Part shown: positions 62,445 through 64,000 of the stretch, piece by piece
How positions within the stretch are numbered: the first letter of the stretch is position 1
How the letters are laid out: the number at the start of each line of letters is the position of its first letter
Assembly (NCBI RefSeq): GCF_023074185.1
Contig: NZ_JADPKY010000112.1
Span: forward strand, 52,842 to 116,841
Direction: 5' to 3'
Length of the DNA: 64,000 nt
Source of the DNA: Bradyrhizobium sp. 132
GTDB taxonomy: Bacteria; Pseudomonadota; Alphaproteobacteria; Rhizobiales; Xanthobacteraceae
Notes under the pieces: generated by a model
Told to the model about the DNA's origin: nothing
Seen by the model: the letters and a program-made list of their open reading frames with translations, nothing else
The model's database searches: none
Translations under genes and position numbers: made by a program

Positions 62445-63008
62445 TTAAGCCTTCAAAAACTCCGAGGCCTTGTACAGCGAGCGGAACGGCAGGCCGGCCG
62501 CGCCAAATGTGTCGTCGGCGCCTTCCTCGCGGTCCACCATGGTCAGCACCAGCACCACTTCGGCGCCCGCCTCGCGCACGGATTCCACCGCTTTCAGCGC
62601 CGAGCCGCCGGTGGTGGTGACATCCTCGACGATGACGACGCGCTTGCCCTCGAGCGTCTCGCCCCTGGGCAGTCCCTCGATGACGAGCTTCGCGCCATGC
62701 TCCTTCGGCTTCTTGCGCACGAAGAAGGCCGCGATCGGATGGCCCTTGATCCAGGAGATCTGCGCCAGCGCGCCGGCCAGCGGCACCGCGCCCATCTCGA
62801 GCCCGCCGATGAAATCGAGCTGGTCGTCCTTCAGCGCTTCATAGGTCAGTTCGGCAAGCAGAGTGGCGCCCTCCGGATCGAGCATGGTCGGCTTGAGGTT
62901 GAAGTAGAAATCGCTCTTGCGGCCCGACGCGAGCGTCACCTCGCCGCGGCCGAAGGAGCGCCGGCGGATGATCTCGAACAGTCGGGCGCGGGAGGCGGAT
63001 TTAGACAC
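62445..63008 (-). CDS. pyrE: Orotate phosphoribosyltransferase
   Basis: 187 residues, GTG start with GAGGG upstream. The PRPP-binding motif VVIVEDVTTTGGSALKAVES is complete; FGRGEVTLASGRKSDFYFNL and VRKKPKEHGAKLVIEG are the other PyrE marks. Makes orotidine-5'-phosphate in pyrimidine synthesis. Divergent from the GST gene at 63249, with a 13-bp tandem repeat in the 240 bp between. Confidence 0.94.
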   Translation of the reverse strand: MSKSASRARLFEIIRRRSFGRGEVTLASGRKSDFYFNLKPTMLDPEGATLLAELTYEALKDDQLDFIGGLEMGAVPLAGALAQISWIKGHPIAAFFVRKKPKEHGAKLVIEGLPRGETLEGKRVVIVEDVTTTGGSALKAVESVREAGAEVVLVLTMVDREEGADDTFGAAGLPFRSLYKASEFLKA

Positions 63009-63171
63009 GGCGGGCCCTCGGGAGCGTTTTTGGAAGTGGCGGAATTTATCCGCGACGGACGCGACATTCCAGAGGGGGCTTCCCCCGTCAACAGGGATCG
63101 GCCATCCCGGCCCGCCGGTTGTGGGGGTGCAACCTTCTGGAGTAGGTGGATGCCAGATATCTCTTGGGCAG

Positions 63172-63243
63172 GAAACTGGGCCACGAAACTGGCCAAGGAA
63201 ACTGCGCAAGGAAACGGGGCAAGGAAACGGGGCAAGGAAACGC
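63172..63243. repeat. 13-bp tandem repeat, five copies plus a partial one, just before the GST start
   Basis: Units GAAACTGGGCCAC, GAAACTGGCCAAG, GAAACTGCGCAAG, GAAACGGGGCAAG, GAAACGGGGCAAG, then GAAACGC. They fill 63172-63236, end 6 bp before the GST ATG at 63249 once the partial unit is counted, and supply its AAGGAAAC leader. Confidence 0.9.
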
Positions 63244-63248
63244 GAAAA

Positions 63249-63875
63249 ATGACCATCGAGCTGCACACCTGGAACACGCCGAACGGCCGCAAGATCTCGG
63301 TCGCGCTGGAGGAAATGGGGCTGCCCTACAAGGTGGTGCCGGTGAACATCGGCAAGGGCGAGCAGATGGCGCCGGATTTCCTGAAGCTCTCACCCAACAA
63401 CAAGATTCCGGCGATCCTCGACCCCGAGGGGCCGGACGGCAAGCCCGTCAGCCTCTTCGAGTCCGGCGCGATCCTGCTTTATCTCGGCGAAAAGACCGGC
63501 AAATTCCTGCCGAAATCGCTGGCCGGCCGCATCCCGGTCTATGAATGGCTGATGTGGCAGATGGGCGGCTTCGGCCCGATGCCGGGCCAGGTGCACCATT
63601 TCATCGCGCTCGAGAACGAGCAGGACCGCGCCTACGGCCTCAAGCGCTACATGGCCGAGACGCGCCGGCTCTACGGCGTGCTCGACCGCCGGCTAGCGGA
63701 CCGCGATTTCGTCGCCGGCGAGATATCGGTTGCCGATTTTGCCATCCTGGGCTGGGCATGGCGCCACCCTCGCCACAAGGTTGAGCTGGCCGATTTCCCC
63801 AACGTCAAGCGCTGGTACGAGGCCCTGATGGCCCGCCCGGCGGTGAAGCGGGGCATGGAGGCAAAGCTGGATTGA
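63249..63875 (+). CDS. Glutathione S-transferase, nu-class (YfcG/YghU-like)
   Basis: 208 residues. The thioredoxin-fold half opens IELHTWNTPNGRKISVALEE with the TPNG motif that binds glutathione in YfcG-type enzymes, then NNKIPAILDPEGPDGKPVSL FESGAILLYLGEKTG. The all-helical half follows (YEWLMWQMGGFGPMPGQVHH FIA; DRDFVAGEISVADFAILGWA). Nu-class members reduce disulfides or peroxides with glutathione. The ATG lies right behind the 13-bp tandem repeat. Confidence 0.9.
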   Translation: MTIELHTWNTPNGRKISVALEEMGLPYKVVPVNIGKGEQMAPDFLKLSPNNKIPAILDPEGPDGKPVSLFESGAILLYLGEKTGKFLPKSLAGRIPVYEWLMWQMGGFGPMPGQVHHFIALENEQDRAYGLKRYMAETRRLYGVLDRRLADRDFVAGEISVADFAILGWAWRHPRHKVELADFPNVKRWYEALMARPAVKRGMEAKLD

Positions 63876-63910
63876 TCTTCTCCCTCGCCCCGTTCTTACG
63901 GCTATCGGAT

Positions 63911-64000
63911 TCACACATCGGCCATTCGCAGTGAGGCGCCAAATTTGATGCGCTGGAGGGCTTCGAGCCCCAAGCGCATGGTTTTTGGTCCCGGCTTGCC
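63911..64000 (-). mobile_element. C-terminal end of a probable transposase (IS4-like), cut by the window edge
   Basis: The last 29 codons on the minus strand read GKPGPKTMRLGLEALQRIKF, GASLRMADV, stop. The pattern D/G-x-PG-x-KT-x-x-x-GL-x-x-L is typical of the end of IS4-family transposases (GxPGxxTLWxGLxRLxD). No further part is visible, so the family is a tentative call. Confidence 0.4.

Noticed and set aside
63172..63243. CRISPR array
   Set aside because: The units are 13 bp and touch each other without spacers, and there are no cas genes.

Overview
The window is GC-rich DNA from an alphaproteobacterium, most likely Bradyrhizobium or a close relative in the Nitrobacteraceae. The grounds are the codon use, the block chvI-chvG-hprK-EIIA-HPr near pckA (typical of Rhizobiales), the map/radC neighbourhood, Omp25-type barrels with an AADLPLKAP-like mature start, and several families of short palindromic intergenic repeats. 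It looks like chromosome. I count about 57 intact or window-edge-truncated genes, four decayed genes, no rRNA or tRNA, no CRISPR array and no complete insertion sequence. A probable transposase C-terminus lies at the right edge.

Left part (1-15 kb): a truncated FAD monooxygenase (minus), two small secreted proteins, a CurA-like oxidoreductase, a DAACS symporter followed by a periplasmic binding protein, an ATP-grasp protein, ferredoxin-NADP reductase, an FMN-binding glutamate synthase-like protein, a PilZ protein, a CNNM/CorC-type membrane protein, an MCP remnant and a large two-barrel porin. Next (14.4-19.7 kb), a creatininase-family gene is divergent from an overlapping operon: NMT1/TauA-like binding protein, ATPase, permease, 2-hydroxyacid dehydrogenase and a two-domain AprI/Inh inhibitor.

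Middle (19.8-40 kb): a peptidoglycan-binding lysozyme-like protein, small envelope proteins, DUF4239, radC, an EamA exporter divergent from a frameshifted Ada/AlkA-type gene, map, an MscS-type channel, a K+/H+ antiporter, modABC, mepA, a PAS-GGDEF-EAL protein with a degenerate GGDEF motif, an RDD-gene remnant, a chemoreceptor, and an acyl-CoA dehydrogenase-like flavoprotein.

Right part (40-64 kb): GNAT, amidase, SulP transporter, a small monooxygenase-like protein, lepA, a PMT-type glycosyltransferase, the regulatory PTS and ChvGI block (HPr, EIIA, HprK, ChvG, ChvI), HugZ, a broken CHAT-protease gene, pckA, thioesterase, glgP, a GIY-YIG nuclease gene bracketed by inverted hairpin repeats, a DUF2865 protein, pyrE and a nu-class GST. 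The regulatory PTS and ChvGI proteins form one transcription unit that, in relatives, links envelope/acid sensing to carbon metabolism, with pckA as the nearby metabolic gene.

The most promising under-described item is the GIY-YIG nuclease gene (60451-60741), which lies between two 35-bp inverted repeats, each a hairpin with a GNRA tetraloop. The layout recalls REP/RAYT elements but with a different nuclease. Other points of interest are REP-like elements whose stems covary, a 13-bp tandem repeat ahead of the GST gene, a symporter coupled to an ABC-type binding protein, and remnants that record internal deletions.
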